From: Candidatus Gastranaerophilales bacterium
Lineage (GTDB): Bacteria > Cyanobacteriota > Vampirovibrionia > Gastranaerophilales > Gastranaerophilaceae
NCBI GenBank assembly: GCA_947589425.1
Contig: CANQAV010000001.1
Span: 186,001-250,000, forward strand
DNA length: 64,000 nucleotides
Reading direction: 5' to 3'
The notes under the pieces were generated by a model that saw only the letters and a list, made by a program, of their open reading frames with translations, did no database searches and was not told where the DNA came from. A program made the position numbers and the translations under genes. The number at the start of each line of letters is the position of its first letter. Positions within the stretch are counted from its first letter, which is position 1. Shown in pieces: positions 44,875-54,162 of this stretch.

Positions 44875-46270
44875 CCTCTAAATTTATATTTTCTTCAGGC
44901 TGAATTTCATTATTATTTTCTTCGTTTACTTCTAAATCGGATATCTCATTATTATTTTGTTCAATTGGAGAGTCATCTTTTTCCGAATGCCCTGTTTGAA
45001 TATCATCTTGTTTTTCATTTTGTTCTTCAATATTACTATCTTCAGTCGGAAGTTCTTTTTTAAATTTCTTTAAAATTTCAGCATTAGCGCTTTTTTTTGA
45101 AAAGTGCGAAAGCACATCATCGCTGTAATTTTTATAGTATGTGTGCTTATATTCAATATCAAAAATATTAACGCTGACAGGCAGAGAATATTCCTTAAAA
45201 TCTTCATAAAATTTAGGAATGATACCGCTTGAAGAGTGTTCGTTGAGATGTGTAAAGGTAAAAATATCGCTCAAACTGTATTCTTCTTCATCTATTTCGG
45301 AAACTGAGTCAACCTTCCTTTTTCCGTTTGAATCAAGACGTGTTGTTATAATTACATCAAAAGCATCATATATTGCGCTTAAGGCTTCATCAAAACCAAT
45401 ATTGGGATTATCGGACATATATGCCAAGGCAAGTTTACGAAGAGCATTTTTATTGTTTTTGGCATCAAGCGTCAAAATAAAACCTTTATTATCTGTCCTT
45501 GAAGCTTCGACTATTTTTGCAATCGTATTTTTATCCGGGTCGTTGATAAAAACTTTATCCTGTCCGGAATTGAAAATTGTATCTGATATTGCATTTCTCA
45601 AATTCAAATCGTCAATTTGAGAAAAATCATAATTCGTAAAATTTGAAGCGTGTATTTGGACTTCTTGAGAAAAATCTATCAATACCCCTTTTAAATTAAG
45701 AGGAAGTTTTTTTGCAAGCGCCGACAAAAGAGTTGTTTTTTGAGCAGATTTTGCTCCGATTATTATTATATTCTTTTTTATTGAAACAAGTCCTTCCAAA
45801 ACAAGCGCCATTTCTTTTGAAATACTCTGCACTTCTTGCAGGCGCTGCAAGGATGCGTGTTTATCACAGTAACATTTTATATAAATTGAAGCCGGTACGC
45901 TCAAAGGCGGCAACATTGCCGAAACATTGATTCCAAGTTTTTGATTATATTTAAAAACAGGCACTTTTTCATTTAAAGTTATTCCCAAATTTTGAGCAAC
46001 TCTATTCAACATATTTTCAAGCTGGACGCTGTCTCTGAATACGGAAGTACTTTTTACGGTTTTGCCTTTTCTTTGCACATACACATTTTTAGCCCCGCTT
46101 ACGTATATTGAATTTAAATCATCATCGCCGAGAATTGTTTCCAAAATTCCAAGGGAATCAACTTCTAACACATCATCAAATGTTTTGTGTTTTTGCACTT
46201 CGTCTTGCTTATCCGGCTTGTGCGGAATTTTGCCTTGAGTATTTAATCTATCTTTGAGTGACAATTTCAA
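44858..46270 (-). CDS. CpaF/TadA-like secretion ATPase with degenerate motifs
   Basis: 470 aa. Residues about 40-330 follow the CpaF plan: ILETILGDDDLNSIYVSGAKN and NVSAMLPPLSVPASIYIK are the N-terminal domain, and the core has IIIIGAKSAQKTTLLSALAK at the Walker A position. Canonical GxxxxGKT is altered to GAKSAQKT, so the Gly before Lys is Gln, and the Walker B Glu region reads KVFINDPDKNT. Catalysis is doubtful. The last 110 residues are acidic, Asn/Glu-rich and disordered. It pairs with the CpaE-like gene (4-bp overlap). Confidence 0.82.
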   Translation of the reverse strand: MKLSLKDRLNTQGKIPHKPDKQDEVQKHKTFDDVLEVDSLGILETILGDDDLNSIYVSGAKNVYVQRKGKTVKSTSVFRDSVQLENMLNRVAQNLGITLNEKVPVFKYNQKLGINVSAMLPPLSVPASIYIKCYCDKHASLQRLQEVQSISKEMALVLEGLVSIKKNIIIIGAKSAQKTTLLSALAKKLPLNLKGVLIDFSQEVQIHASNFTNYDFSQIDDLNLRNAISDTIFNSGQDKVFINDPDKNTIAKIVEASRTDNKGFILTLDAKNNKNALRKLALAYMSDNPNIGFDEALSAIYDAFDVIITTRLDSNGKRKVDSVSEIDEEEYSLSDIFTFTHLNEHSSSGIIPKFYEDFKEYSLPVSVNIFDIEYKHTYYKNYSDDVLSHFSKKSANAEILKKFKKELPTEDSNIEEQNEKQDDIQTGHSEKDDSPIEQNNNEISDLEVNEENNNEIQPEENINLEDDKNV

Positions 46271-47454
46271 TCCCCCATCTTTCTCAACAAATTAAACATT
46301 CCGTGATTATGTGAAAGTTTGTTTTCACTGTTCAACATAATGAAATCCGTATTAATGATATCATAAGCAAGATTTTTATATGCTTTTGCAATATTTGAAT
46401 CCGGACTTAATTCTTCAACGGTTTTTCCTTTATTAATGGCATCAGTCAATACCGAATAGTTATTCGGAATTTTAGCAAATATCTTTACTCCGACCGCTTT
46501 TTCCAAATCTGCTGGAAAAACCTGTGAATTTTGAACAAATCTGTTTAAGACAAGTTTTATTTTGGAAGCGATACCCAAGTTATTAAAAAGTTCAAAACTT
46601 TTCTGACAATTTCTTACCGAATTAATTCCCAATTCCACGGGATAAATAATCAAATCTGAAGCATTTAAAATCGAAACGGTTATTTCATCAATAATATTCG
46701 AAGTATCAATTATAAGATACGGAAAAAGCGCTTTTAGCGAATTGATTATTTTTAAAACTATTTTAGGATTAAATTTTGAGTGTAAATTAATTTCATCCTG
46801 AATGGAAAATATGTAAAGATTACTGTTTTTATATTTATTCATAAGGGAAAGAAGGAGATTTTCGTCCGAAGTTTCCAATTTGTTTAATATATTACCTGCG
46901 CTGAATTTGGGCTTAATATCCAAAAAAGTCGAAGTATCTTGACTGTTAAAACATAAATCCAAAAGACAAACCTTTTCTTTGGATAATTTACTTATCTCGT
47001 ATGCGCAATTAACGGCAATTGAGGTTTTACCCGCACCCCCTTTGTTGGAAAAAATTGAAATAGTTTTTGCTATTTTTGAAGGAATATTGTTAATTCTGTC
47101 TGCAATTTTTTTTACCGAAGCGGACAAAACATTCTGCAATACGGGTTTCAAAAGAAAATCACTTACCCCTTCTTTAAGAGTTTTTGATACCAGTTCAGAG
47201 TTGATTTCATACGATGTTGCAATAAAATTCAAATTTTCATATTTTTTAGACATCATTTTAATCTTATCCAAAATTAATGCCGAATTTTCTTCTTTTATAT
47301 CAAATATAATCAAATTGATATTTTTTAACTCAGTTTCATCAAATTCAAAATCTTCCGTTTCCAAAACAATTTCAACATCATCAATTGCTTTTAAATAAGC
47401 GGAAATGACATCTCTTGAGTTTTTATTAATATCTGATATAATCGTTTTTAACAT
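46267..47454 (-). CDS. CpaE-like protein: receiver-like domain plus MinD/ParA ATPase
   Basis: 395 aa. Residues 1-125 resemble a response-regulator receiver (LIIFDIKEEN at the Asp strand, FLLKPVLQNVLSA at the end), possibly not phosphorylated. Residues 135-370 are a deviant-Walker ATPase with IFSNKGGAGKTSIAVNCAY and VCLLDLCFNSQDTS. CpaE positions Tad pilus machinery at the pole in other bacteria. No pilin, outer-membrane or platform genes are near, so this pair is an orphan and its role is uncertain. Confidence 0.88.
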   Translation of the reverse strand: MLKTIISDINKNSRDVISAYLKAIDDVEIVLETEDFEFDETELKNINLIIFDIKEENSALILDKIKMMSKKYENLNFIATSYEINSELVSKTLKEGVSDFLLKPVLQNVLSASVKKIADRINNIPSKIAKTISIFSNKGGAGKTSIAVNCAYEISKLSKEKVCLLDLCFNSQDTSTFLDIKPKFSAGNILNKLETSDENLLLSLMNKYKNSNLYIFSIQDEINLHSKFNPKIVLKIINSLKALFPYLIIDTSNIIDEITVSILNASDLIIYPVELGINSVRNCQKSFELFNNLGIASKIKLVLNRFVQNSQVFPADLEKAVGVKIFAKIPNNYSVLTDAINKGKTVEELSPDSNIAKAYKNLAYDIINTDFIMLNSENKLSHNHGMFNLLRKMGD

Positions 47455-47509
47455 TTTAAATATTCAATCCTAATTTTTATTATATTTAAAATTTTTATGA
47501 TAGATATAC

Positions 47510-48004
47510 TTAATTAACAGTATTTTGAAGAAAGTTCAAAAGTTCTTTCAGTACTTGAAGTGTTATGTCCTTTTTTATTTTATACCTGTCGTTTGTTTGA
47601 GCTTTTTTTGAAATATATTTTATAACTTTGATTTTATCTTTATATCCGACAGAAATATAAACAAGCCCTATCGGTTTTTCCTTGCTTCCTCCCGTGGGAC
47701 CTAAAATTCCTGTTGTTGCAACGGCGCAATCAGCATATTTTAAAAGCCCCAAAGACATTTCACGTGCGGTTTGTTCGCTAACCGCTCCATATTTTTCAAG
47801 GGTTTCTTTTTTAACAGATAAAAATTTCTCTTTTGCAGAATTTGAATAAGTCACAAAATTTTGAAATATATATTCGCTTGCACCCGGAATATCAGTCAAA
47901 TACGAGCTTACAAGACCGCCCGTACAACTTTCCGCACTTGAGAGAGAAAGATGATTTTTAATCAAAATATTTTTTATTTCAGATAAAAGCAAATCTTTTT
48001 TCAT
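47510..48004 (-). CDS. pncC: Nicotinamide-nucleotide amidase (CinA C-terminal type)
   Basis: 164 aa. SSAESCTGGLVSSYLTDIPG is the active-site start with the catalytic Ser; GAVSEQTAREMSLG and ATTGILGPTGGSKEKPIGLV are the family blocks. It recycles nicotinamide mononucleotide. The stand-alone C-terminal form lacks the CinA molybdopterin-like domain. It starts 1 base after the stop of the exported protein. Confidence 0.94.
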   Translation of the reverse strand: MKKDLLLSEIKNILIKNHLSLSSAESCTGGLVSSYLTDIPGASEYIFQNFVTYSNSAKEKFLSVKKETLEKYGAVSEQTAREMSLGLLKYADCAVATTGILGPTGGSKEKPIGLVYISVGYKDKIKVIKYISKKAQTNDRYKIKKDITLQVLKELLNFLQNTVN

Positions 48005-48005
48005 A

Positions 48006-48695
48006 TTAAGAAGTTATTTCCAGTGTCGAAAGAAGTATTATACTAAAATGTTCGCCTTTTTTAATTATAACTTCATCACCGTGTCTGAAAAGGTCGGCAA
48101 ATGTATTGTATACCGCAGAGCCTGCACAAGCAATTACCCCGCCCAGTGCAGCTACGGGAACAAATACGATTTTAGCGCCTTTAAACAAATCATCTCCCGC
48201 ACTTTTGCCCCAATTAACCGTCCTTGGAACAATTGCACCCGCTTTTTTTGCATCACGGGCAACTGCCTTAAAATAGTTTCCGTTTGTCGTAAGCGCACCG
48301 TCATCTTTTAAAATATAGCCGAAATTTGATGCAATTCCGGATACTAAAGGAAGCTGAACTCCGTTTTTGGTAACAAGATGATCAAGAGTTATGTAAAGTA
48401 TTGCAGGTCGTGAAAGACTCCTTGCATATACAATATCCGAAATTCTTCCTCTGAATATAGTGCCTGAGGGCAATATTAATTTATTATTAACATATATATC
48501 ATGCACCAAATATGCTTGGAAAATATCTCCTTCAACCAATTTTTTAGTTGTTAAATCGCTTGACATATATAATTCAAGTTTTGTACCATACGGAATTTTT
48601 ATTCCGTCTTTATCTGCATATAACTGATGTGCAGCTTGCACATTAATTGCACACAGCATAAACAAAATCAGCAATAGAATTCTAAAGTATTTCAT
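48006..48695 (-). CDS. Exported protein of unknown function
   Basis: 229 aa with a signal peptide (FRILLLILFMLCAINVQA, cleavage after VQA). The mature part is beta-rich: YGTKLELYMSSDL, EGDIFQAYLVHDIYVN and LILPSGTIFRGRISDIV suggest a surface or periplasmic beta-barrel-like or sandwich domain. A glycine/alanine-rich hydrophobic stretch (VFVPVAALGGVIACAGSAVY) lies near residue 180. I do not recognise the family. Confidence 0.75.
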   Translation of the reverse strand: MKYFRILLLILFMLCAINVQAAHQLYADKDGIKIPYGTKLELYMSSDLTTKKLVEGDIFQAYLVHDIYVNNKLILPSGTIFRGRISDIVYARSLSRPAILYITLDHLVTKNGVQLPLVSGIASNFGYILKDDGALTTNGNYFKAVARDAKKAGAIVPRTVNWGKSAGDDLFKGAKIVFVPVAALGGVIACAGSAVYNTFADLFRHGDEVIIKKGEHFSIILLSTLEITS

Positions 48696-48706
48696 TTTTC
48701 TATCCT

Positions 48707-49543
48707 CTATAAATCTTTAGTGTCATTTACGCTTGTAGCCCCGAATTTAGCAGATAAGTCATCAATATGATGAATTATATAATAAAAAGGCTCAAGGTCT
48801 TTTTCACCTAAATCAATCATTGCGCCCCAATCAGACCTTCCGTGATGAGAAGCTATCATTTTTGCAACATTTAAAAAGCCGTTATTCATACACAGAGTAT
48901 AACCGTATTGAGAATGACTTATCCAATCTTTTCTGAATTGTTCATTGTATTCAATAACACCTGATTCAATATTGATATCGTATTCAAAAATTTTACCGAT
49001 ATCATGCAAAATTGATGCCGCAAGCACTTCTTCTTTGTTTATATATTTTTTTGTCTTTTCCAATACCGCAAGGGCAAATTCAATACATTCGCAAGTATGA
49101 ACAACAAGCCCGCCTATGTAATTATGATGCATCTGTTTGGCGGCCGGAGCCGTAAGAAATCTTTGCTTATTATCAAGCAGGGTTTTGGAAACAAAGTTCT
49201 TTAATTTTTCATTTTTAAAACCTTGAGCACACTCTAATATTTTATTAAAATATTTTTCTCTGACATCAGCATCAATTCCGAGCCTTGCCTGTTCAAGCAC
49301 TTCAAAATTATTCAAAAGGCAATTGTTAAATTTCTCGTTATAACTTCCGGTTATAATTTTGATTATATTTCCGACTCTTGTAGAGATATCGGGAATTCTG
49401 TTAAGGGTTTCTTCCCATAAAACACAATTTAAAATTGCAGAATTTTCAACATTTTTAATCTGCATTTTCCCCATTTTAGTTCCGGCTTTGGTGTCGCCTA
49501 CGGAAAATGAAAGAATTTCATATTTTGCACTTAAATCTAACAT
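48707..49543 (-). CDS. YhaM-like 3'-5' exoribonuclease (OB fold + HD domain)
   Basis: 278 aa. Residues 1-100 look like an OB-fold nucleic-acid-binding domain. Residues about 125-265 are an HD phosphohydrolase with HHNYIGGLVVHT, SILHDIGKIFEY and MIASHHGRSDWG giving the H...HD...H metal site. This is the architecture of YhaM of Firmicutes. It would degrade RNA from the 3' end. Confidence 0.88.
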   Translation of the reverse strand: MLDLSAKYEILSFSVGDTKAGTKMGKMQIKNVENSAILNCVLWEETLNRIPDISTRVGNIIKIITGSYNEKFNNCLLNNFEVLEQARLGIDADVREKYFNKILECAQGFKNEKLKNFVSKTLLDNKQRFLTAPAAKQMHHNYIGGLVVHTCECIEFALAVLEKTKKYINKEEVLAASILHDIGKIFEYDINIESGVIEYNEQFRKDWISHSQYGYTLCMNNGFLNVAKMIASHHGRSDWGAMIDLGEKDLEPFYYIIHHIDDLSAKFGATSVNDTKDL

Positions 49544-49583
49544 AAGACAATTTTACTACAAAATTTGAACATGTGCTACAAGT

Positions 49584-49616
49584 AAAATAAAAGCGGTAAA
49601 TATTTTTACCGCTTTT
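49584..49616 (-). terminator. Rho-independent terminator after tpiA
   Basis: AAAAGCGGTAAA, TATT loop, TTTACCGCTTTT, with an A/T-rich tail on the minus strand (TTTTATTTTAC). It lies 10 bp past the tpiA stop. Confidence 0.85.
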
Positions 49617-49625
49617 AAAAACTTT

Positions 49626-50417
49626 TTAAACAACTGCGTGTTCGTCTGTCATTGCGCCTTTAATTAAATCAATAAAACTTTCGGCAATCAAAGAAGCGCC
49701 TCCTATAAGCCCGCCGTCTATTTCAGGCTGTGCCATTTGTTCAACTATTGTAGAAGGTTTAACCGAGCCGCCGTATAAAATTCTTATGTTGTCGGCTGTT
49801 TCTTGATTATATAAATCAGCGATAACTTTTCTTATTTGTCCTATTGTTCTGTTTGCTTCTTTAGCATCACATGATTTACCCGTTCCGATTGCCCAAATAG
49901 GCTCATACGCAATAACGGATTTTTTCGCATCCGAAGCCGAAATATTGTTAAATGCTTTTGTAATTTGATTTTTTAAGTGCTCATCCGTAACACCCGCTTC
50001 TCTCTGCTCTAAAGTTTCTCCACAGCATATAATGGGAATAAGTCCTTCAGATAAAATAGCAAGAGCTTTTTGGTTAATAAATTCATCTGATTCGGCAAAC
50101 ATTTGTCTTCTTTCAGAGTGACCTATGATAACATATTTAACTTTAAAATCATTTAACATATCAAGAGAAACTTCGCCCGTATAAGCACCCTTGGGATTAG
50201 GATTAACATTTTGAGCCGCAAGCTTAACTTTGGGCTCATTTTTAATTAAATCATACACCTGCCACAGAGCAGTATAAGTGGGTGCTACTACAACTTCAGG
50301 CATTTTGGAAGCATCAAGCTGAGATATGCCGTATAAAATACCGTCCATTAATTCTTTCGCCTGGGCTTTATTATTATTCATTTTCCAGTTGCCCGCAATA
50401 ATCGGTTTTCTTGCCAT
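49626..50417 (-). CDS. tpiA: Triosephosphate isomerase
   Basis: 263 aa. GNWKMNNNKAQ holds the substrate Lys, YVIIGHSERRQMF the electrophile His, and AYEPIWAIGTGKSC the catalytic Glu and loop 6. YGGSVKPST and GLIGGASL bind phosphate. It interconverts the triose phosphates of glycolysis. It is followed by a terminator and has AAGGAG upstream. Confidence 0.98.
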   Translation of the reverse strand: MARKPIIAGNWKMNNNKAQAKELMDGILYGISQLDASKMPEVVVAPTYTALWQVYDLIKNEPKVKLAAQNVNPNPKGAYTGEVSLDMLNDFKVKYVIIGHSERRQMFAESDEFINQKALAILSEGLIPIICCGETLEQREAGVTDEHLKNQITKAFNNISASDAKKSVIAYEPIWAIGTGKSCDAKEANRTIGQIRKVIADLYNQETADNIRILYGGSVKPSTIVEQMAQPEIDGGLIGGASLIAESFIDLIKGAMTDEHAVV

Positions 50418-50475
50418 AAATAACTCCTTTAAAATAAATTTTTACAGAGATTATTCTAGCACAAAAACAAAAAAG

Positions 50476-51300
50476 TTAAACAATCGCCCTGTTAAGGCGT
50501 TCACTTCTGCTTAGCGAAAGTATATTTCTTAATTTCATAATAGCCTGCGCATGGAGCTGGCAAACACGTGATTCTGAAACGTTAATAGCTTCACCGATTT
50601 CTTTTAAAGTCATATTTTCGTGATAATAAAAAATCAAAAGCGTTCTTTCCCGTTCGGGAAGTTTCTTTAAAGCCATTTCCAATTCCTTCTTGGCATCCGT
50701 TTTTTCAATTTCTTCTTCGGGACGGGCGGATGTTTCATCTTCAATTGTATCAATAATTTCAACACTATCATCTCCTGAGCCCTTTTTATCATATATAGAA
50801 TTTATACTTACATCAGAGGACATTATCTCAAGTATTTTTTCTTCCGACATATTTAAAGCCGCTGATAATTCTTTTGTTGTCGGTATTCTGCCGTTTTTTT
50901 GCTTAAATCTTTCGGTTGCAATTTTGATTTCTTTTATTTTTCTTCTCATTGTGCGGGGCAGCCAATCACAAGAGCGAATTTTATCAATTATTGTGCCCCT
51001 TATTCTCATCAGCGCATAGGATTCAAACTTAGCGCCTTTATTCGGGTGGTATTTTTCAATGGCATCAATCAAGCCTTCGATACCGAAAGAGACAACATCT
51101 TCAAAAGAAAACGTAGGAGGCAGATTAACCTTAATCCTGCTTACAACGTATCTTGTAAGATAAATATATTGCACAATAAGCTTGTCTCTTATCTCTTTTT
51201 TAGATTTATCTTTCAGATACTCTTCCCACAGTATCGCCAATTGTTCATCCGAAAGCTTATTTATTTTTTTATATGAATCATTGTCTGTTGGCTGACTCAT
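50476..51300 (-). CDS. Flagellar/sporulation-type sigma factor (FliA/WhiG family)
   Basis: 274 aa with regions 2, 3 and 4. Region 2 spans FSFEDVVSFGIEGLIDAIEK to RIRGTIIDKIRSCDWLPR; region 3 includes GRIPTTKELSAALNMS; region 4 has the helix-turn-helix MTLKEIGEAINVSESRVCQL. This is the three-region form of sigma-28, without region 1.1. It probably directs flagellin and related promoters such as the candidate at 15042. No anti-sigma FlgM is adjacent. Confidence 0.9.
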   Translation of the reverse strand: MSQPTDNDSYKKINKLSDEQLAILWEEYLKDKSKKEIRDKLIVQYIYLTRYVVSRIKVNLPPTFSFEDVVSFGIEGLIDAIEKYHPNKGAKFESYALMRIRGTIIDKIRSCDWLPRTMRRKIKEIKIATERFKQKNGRIPTTKELSAALNMSEEKILEIMSSDVSINSIYDKKGSGDDSVEIIDTIEDETSARPEEEIEKTDAKKELEMALKKLPERERTLLIFYYHENMTLKEIGEAINVSESRVCQLHAQAIMKLRNILSLSRSERLNRAIV

Positions 51301-51394
51301 TTTATTTTTTTGTATTCCCCAGTGTCTATATTAATTATTTTCCAAGAATAAAAGCCCCATGTCATCATCTATATACATGAAGATATGTTAATGA

Positions 51395-51790
51395 TTATTG
51401 AGGGTTTTGAATGCTTTTATTTATCATTTGCTTAGATTTATCAATATTTTTCATCTTTTTGTTTATTAAATTAATTTCCTTTTTAAGGCTTTTGCAATTT
51501 GCGATTACTCTTTCTTTTTCGTTCAATGCTTCGTTATACTGTGCCGTAACCTCAGCCAAATCTTGTCTTAATTCAACCTGAGCATCATCAAGATTAGTTA
51601 AAGCATTATTAAACTTTTCTTCTTTAATTGATTGAGTCTGTTGTGCTTGTGCTTGGGAAGCCGTTGATTTTATAGAGGGGGCAAGCTTAACTTCCTGAGC
51701 ATCATCCATTGAATCAAAAAAAGTATCCGCAGCAAATACCGTCTGAAACATAAACAAACTCATTAATGAATATATAAATATTTTTTTCAT
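51395..51790 (-). CDS. Exported coiled-coil protein
   Basis: 131 aa from ATG 51790, the second Met. A signal peptide (KKIFIYSLMSLFMFQTVFAA) ends near AFAA. Then a Gln/Ala-rich segment (SQAQAQQTQSIKEE) and a long coiled coil from about residue 60 (LDDAQVELRQDLAEVTAQY to KSIQNPQ). It is likely periplasmic. The function is unknown. It lies directly upstream of the sigma-factor gene. Confidence 0.75.
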   Translation of the reverse strand: MKKIFIYSLMSLFMFQTVFAADTFFDSMDDAQEVKLAPSIKSTASQAQAQQTQSIKEEKFNNALTNLDDAQVELRQDLAEVTAQYNEALNEKERVIANCKSLKKEINLINKKMKNIDKSKQMINKSIQNPQ

Positions 51791-51879
51791 TTTAGTCTCC
51801 ATAATACGCTATTACTAATTTTATTCTACATGAGGGTTTTTTTTCGGTCAAACAATATTCAAATAATTACTCTTTTTAT

Positions 51880-51906
51880 TTGATTTAATTTTTTCAATGA
51901 TATAAT
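51880..51906 (+). promoter_or_regulatory. Candidate promoter of zupT giving a leaderless transcript
   Basis: TTGATT, 15 bp, TATAAT. The -10 ends 6 bp before the ATG, so transcription would begin at or next to the start codon. There is no Shine-Dalgarno between. Confidence 0.45.
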
Positions 51907-51912
51907 TTATTT

Positions 51913-52758
51913 ATGAATAAAACTTACCTATTAGCGCTGACATTATCTGCACTTGCAGGACTTTCCACCGTATTGGGCGGTTTTGTCACTTTTTTTATAA
52001 AGAAAAATTCTCTTAAATTTTTATCTTTCGGATTGGGTTTATCCGCAGGGGTTATGCTTTTTATCTCTCTTGTGGACTTGTATCCCGAATCTTGTGAAAT
52101 GATAAAAGAGCAAATGGGTAATAATTATATATGGCTTTCCGTGCTTTTTTTAGGGCTCGGGTTATTAAGCGCCGTTTTAATTGACTATTTTATACCCGAC
52201 CACCTTCAGGCTCAAATGTTTACAAAGCAATTAGGCGCAAATGAAAAACACATTGATTCAACCGATTGTGTACAAAATGAACACGCAGTTATACAGCTCG
52301 GTAAAATCAAAAAAGCGGGAATTTTAACGGCTATTGTTGTTGCGGTGCACAACTTTCCCGAAGGGCTTGCAACATTCTTCTTAACCACCCAAAATACAAT
52401 GATTGGTTTAGGCATTGTTATAGCAATCGCAATCCACAACATTCCGGAAGGTATGGCTATTTCAATTCCCGTATATCAGGCAACACATTCAAAAAGAAAA
52501 GCATTTTATTATTCGTTTTTATCAGGTATGGCAGAGCCTGTTGGAGGTGTTTTAGGTTTTATTGTAATAAAAACTTTGTTCCCTAATATGTGTATAGGTA
52601 TTCTTTTTGCTTTTGTAGCCGGAATTATGACCTATATTTCAATAGATACTTTATTGCCCTTATCAAAAGATTATGACACGGGTCACTATTCAATAAGCGG
52701 AGTAGTTCTCGGACTCTTGATTATGGCAAGCGCTCTCATTTTTTTGGAAAACATCTGA
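51913..52758 (+). CDS. zupT: ZIP-family zinc/metal transporter
   Basis: 281 aa with eight hydrophobic segments. GLGLSAGVMLFISLVDL, VVAVHNFPEGLATF and AIAIHNIPEGMAISI carry the metal-binding His-Asn-Pro-Glu motifs of the ZIP core. A His/acidic loop around residue 115 is poorly developed. It takes up zinc and possibly iron or manganese. Its 3' end overlaps the antisense radical SAM gene by 69 bp. Confidence 0.94.
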   Translation: MNKTYLLALTLSALAGLSTVLGGFVTFFIKKNSLKFLSFGLGLSAGVMLFISLVDLYPESCEMIKEQMGNNYIWLSVLFLGLGLLSAVLIDYFIPDHLQAQMFTKQLGANEKHIDSTDCVQNEHAVIQLGKIKKAGILTAIVVAVHNFPEGLATFFLTTQNTMIGLGIVIAIAIHNIPEGMAISIPVYQATHSKRKAFYYSFLSGMAEPVGGVLGFIVIKTLFPNMCIGILFAFVAGIMTYISIDTLLPLSKDYDTGHYSISGVVLGLLIMASALIFLENI

Positions 52759-54162
52759 TTTATTTTCCAACAAATCAACAAAGGCTTTATAAAATATTTT
52801 CAATTTTGCCGTTGAATTTATCTGTTTTGCTATTTTTAAAATGTATCGTGCCCTGAGGCAGTAATTTCGATTAAATGCTTTAAAGTACTCGTATATTTCG
52901 TCCGTCGTAAGGGCGCAGCTATTAACACAAGGATATAAAAACGGTTTTTTATAATTTATTTTACCAAGACGATTTTTCTTAATGAAATCAAAAAATTTGG
53001 TGCCCAAAAACGGCACTGCGGTATAAAAACTTGCAAAATGCGTGTTCAACCGTTTTGCCGATTTAAATGTTTCTTTGATTGTTTTTCTTGTTTCCCAAGG
53101 CAGTCCCACAACATAAGATGCATGTACCATAATGCCCGCATTTTCAATTGTTTTAACGGCACTTTTAACTTGCTCAAACGAAAAACTTTTTTCGGGATTT
53201 TCGGATGTATTATCAAATGCACTTTCAAATCCGATTGAAATCATATAACATCCCGCTTTTTTCATAATCTTAAGTGTATCAATATCAATATTATCAATTC
53301 TTAAATTACAGCAGAAATTAATATCCAACCCTTCTTCAAGAATAAGTCCGCACAAATTTTGCAGCCAATCATTATCGCAATTTATTGCATCCGATAAAAA
53401 AACAAAATCTTTAATATTGTATTTAAAAATACACTCTTTAATTTCCGCAACAATCAGCTTTGGCAATCTTTGACAGACTTGATTGGTATTGGCTGAACTT
53501 TTGATGCAGGAAAAGCACTCTTTCAAACAGCCTTTAGATACCCTTATACAGGTAATTGGCCGTTTTGTATCAGGACGCCTGTATCTTAAATTGTCCGTTA
53601 AATCTCTGTCGAAAAAAGGAAGATGATTAAGGTCGTATCGGGCATCTCTATCAACTGTTGCGGTTATTTTATTATTAATCCTGTAAGTAATTCCTTTTAC
53701 ATCATTTAAACTTTTATATTGAATTATTTCATCAAAAGCATCCTCATTATCCGCCCTGAGCACTATATCAATTTCGGGAAAACTTTGCATAACCGAATAA
53801 GAATTGAAATTAAAAACATCTCCTTTTGCTATCACAACGGTATCATCCAAAAATTCTTTTGCCGCATGAAGAACGCAAAGCTCCCGTTTAAAATCGGGCG
53901 ACGAAACATTAACGACCAAAAAATCCGGTTTATATTTTCTTAAATCCCTCAAAAAATCGTGAACTGTTTCGTTTTCAAGCCCGTAATCCTTAAAGAATGT
54001 TTCATATCCTCTTTTTTTTGCAACCGAAGATAAAAGCATCATATCATACGGAGGCAAATGATAGGGCATAAAAGAGCCGATTTGCAGTTTTTGAACACAC
54101 TGTTCTCCGCTTATAAGACTATATGGGGGATAGATGAAAAAAATTTTTTGCTTTTGTTTCAT
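52690..54162 (-). CDS. Radical SAM protein with B12-binding-like N-terminal domain
   Basis: 490 aa. Residues 1-150 resemble a cobalamin-binding Rossmann domain (IFFIYPPYSLISGEQ, YDMMLLSSVAKKRGYE), but without a clear DxHxxG for cobalamin. The radical SAM core starts at CIRVSKGCLKECFSCIKSS (C-x3-C-x2-C) and continues to VHASYVVGLPWETRKT. The reaction is unknown; many such enzymes act on lipids, hopanoids or sugars. It ends about 23 codons inside zupT in antisense and its ATG overlaps the SDR stop as ATGA. Confidence 0.85.
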   Translation of the reverse strand: MKQKQKIFFIYPPYSLISGEQCVQKLQIGSFMPYHLPPYDMMLLSSVAKKRGYETFFKDYGLENETVHDFLRDLRKYKPDFLVVNVSSPDFKRELCVLHAAKEFLDDTVVIAKGDVFNFNSYSVMQSFPEIDIVLRADNEDAFDEIIQYKSLNDVKGITYRINNKITATVDRDARYDLNHLPFFDRDLTDNLRYRRPDTKRPITCIRVSKGCLKECFSCIKSSANTNQVCQRLPKLIVAEIKECIFKYNIKDFVFLSDAINCDNDWLQNLCGLILEEGLDINFCCNLRIDNIDIDTLKIMKKAGCYMISIGFESAFDNTSENPEKSFSFEQVKSAVKTIENAGIMVHASYVVGLPWETRKTIKETFKSAKRLNTHFASFYTAVPFLGTKFFDFIKKNRLGKINYKKPFLYPCVNSCALTTDEIYEYFKAFNRNYCLRARYILKIAKQINSTAKLKIFYKAFVDLLENKSDVFQKNESACHNQESENYSAY

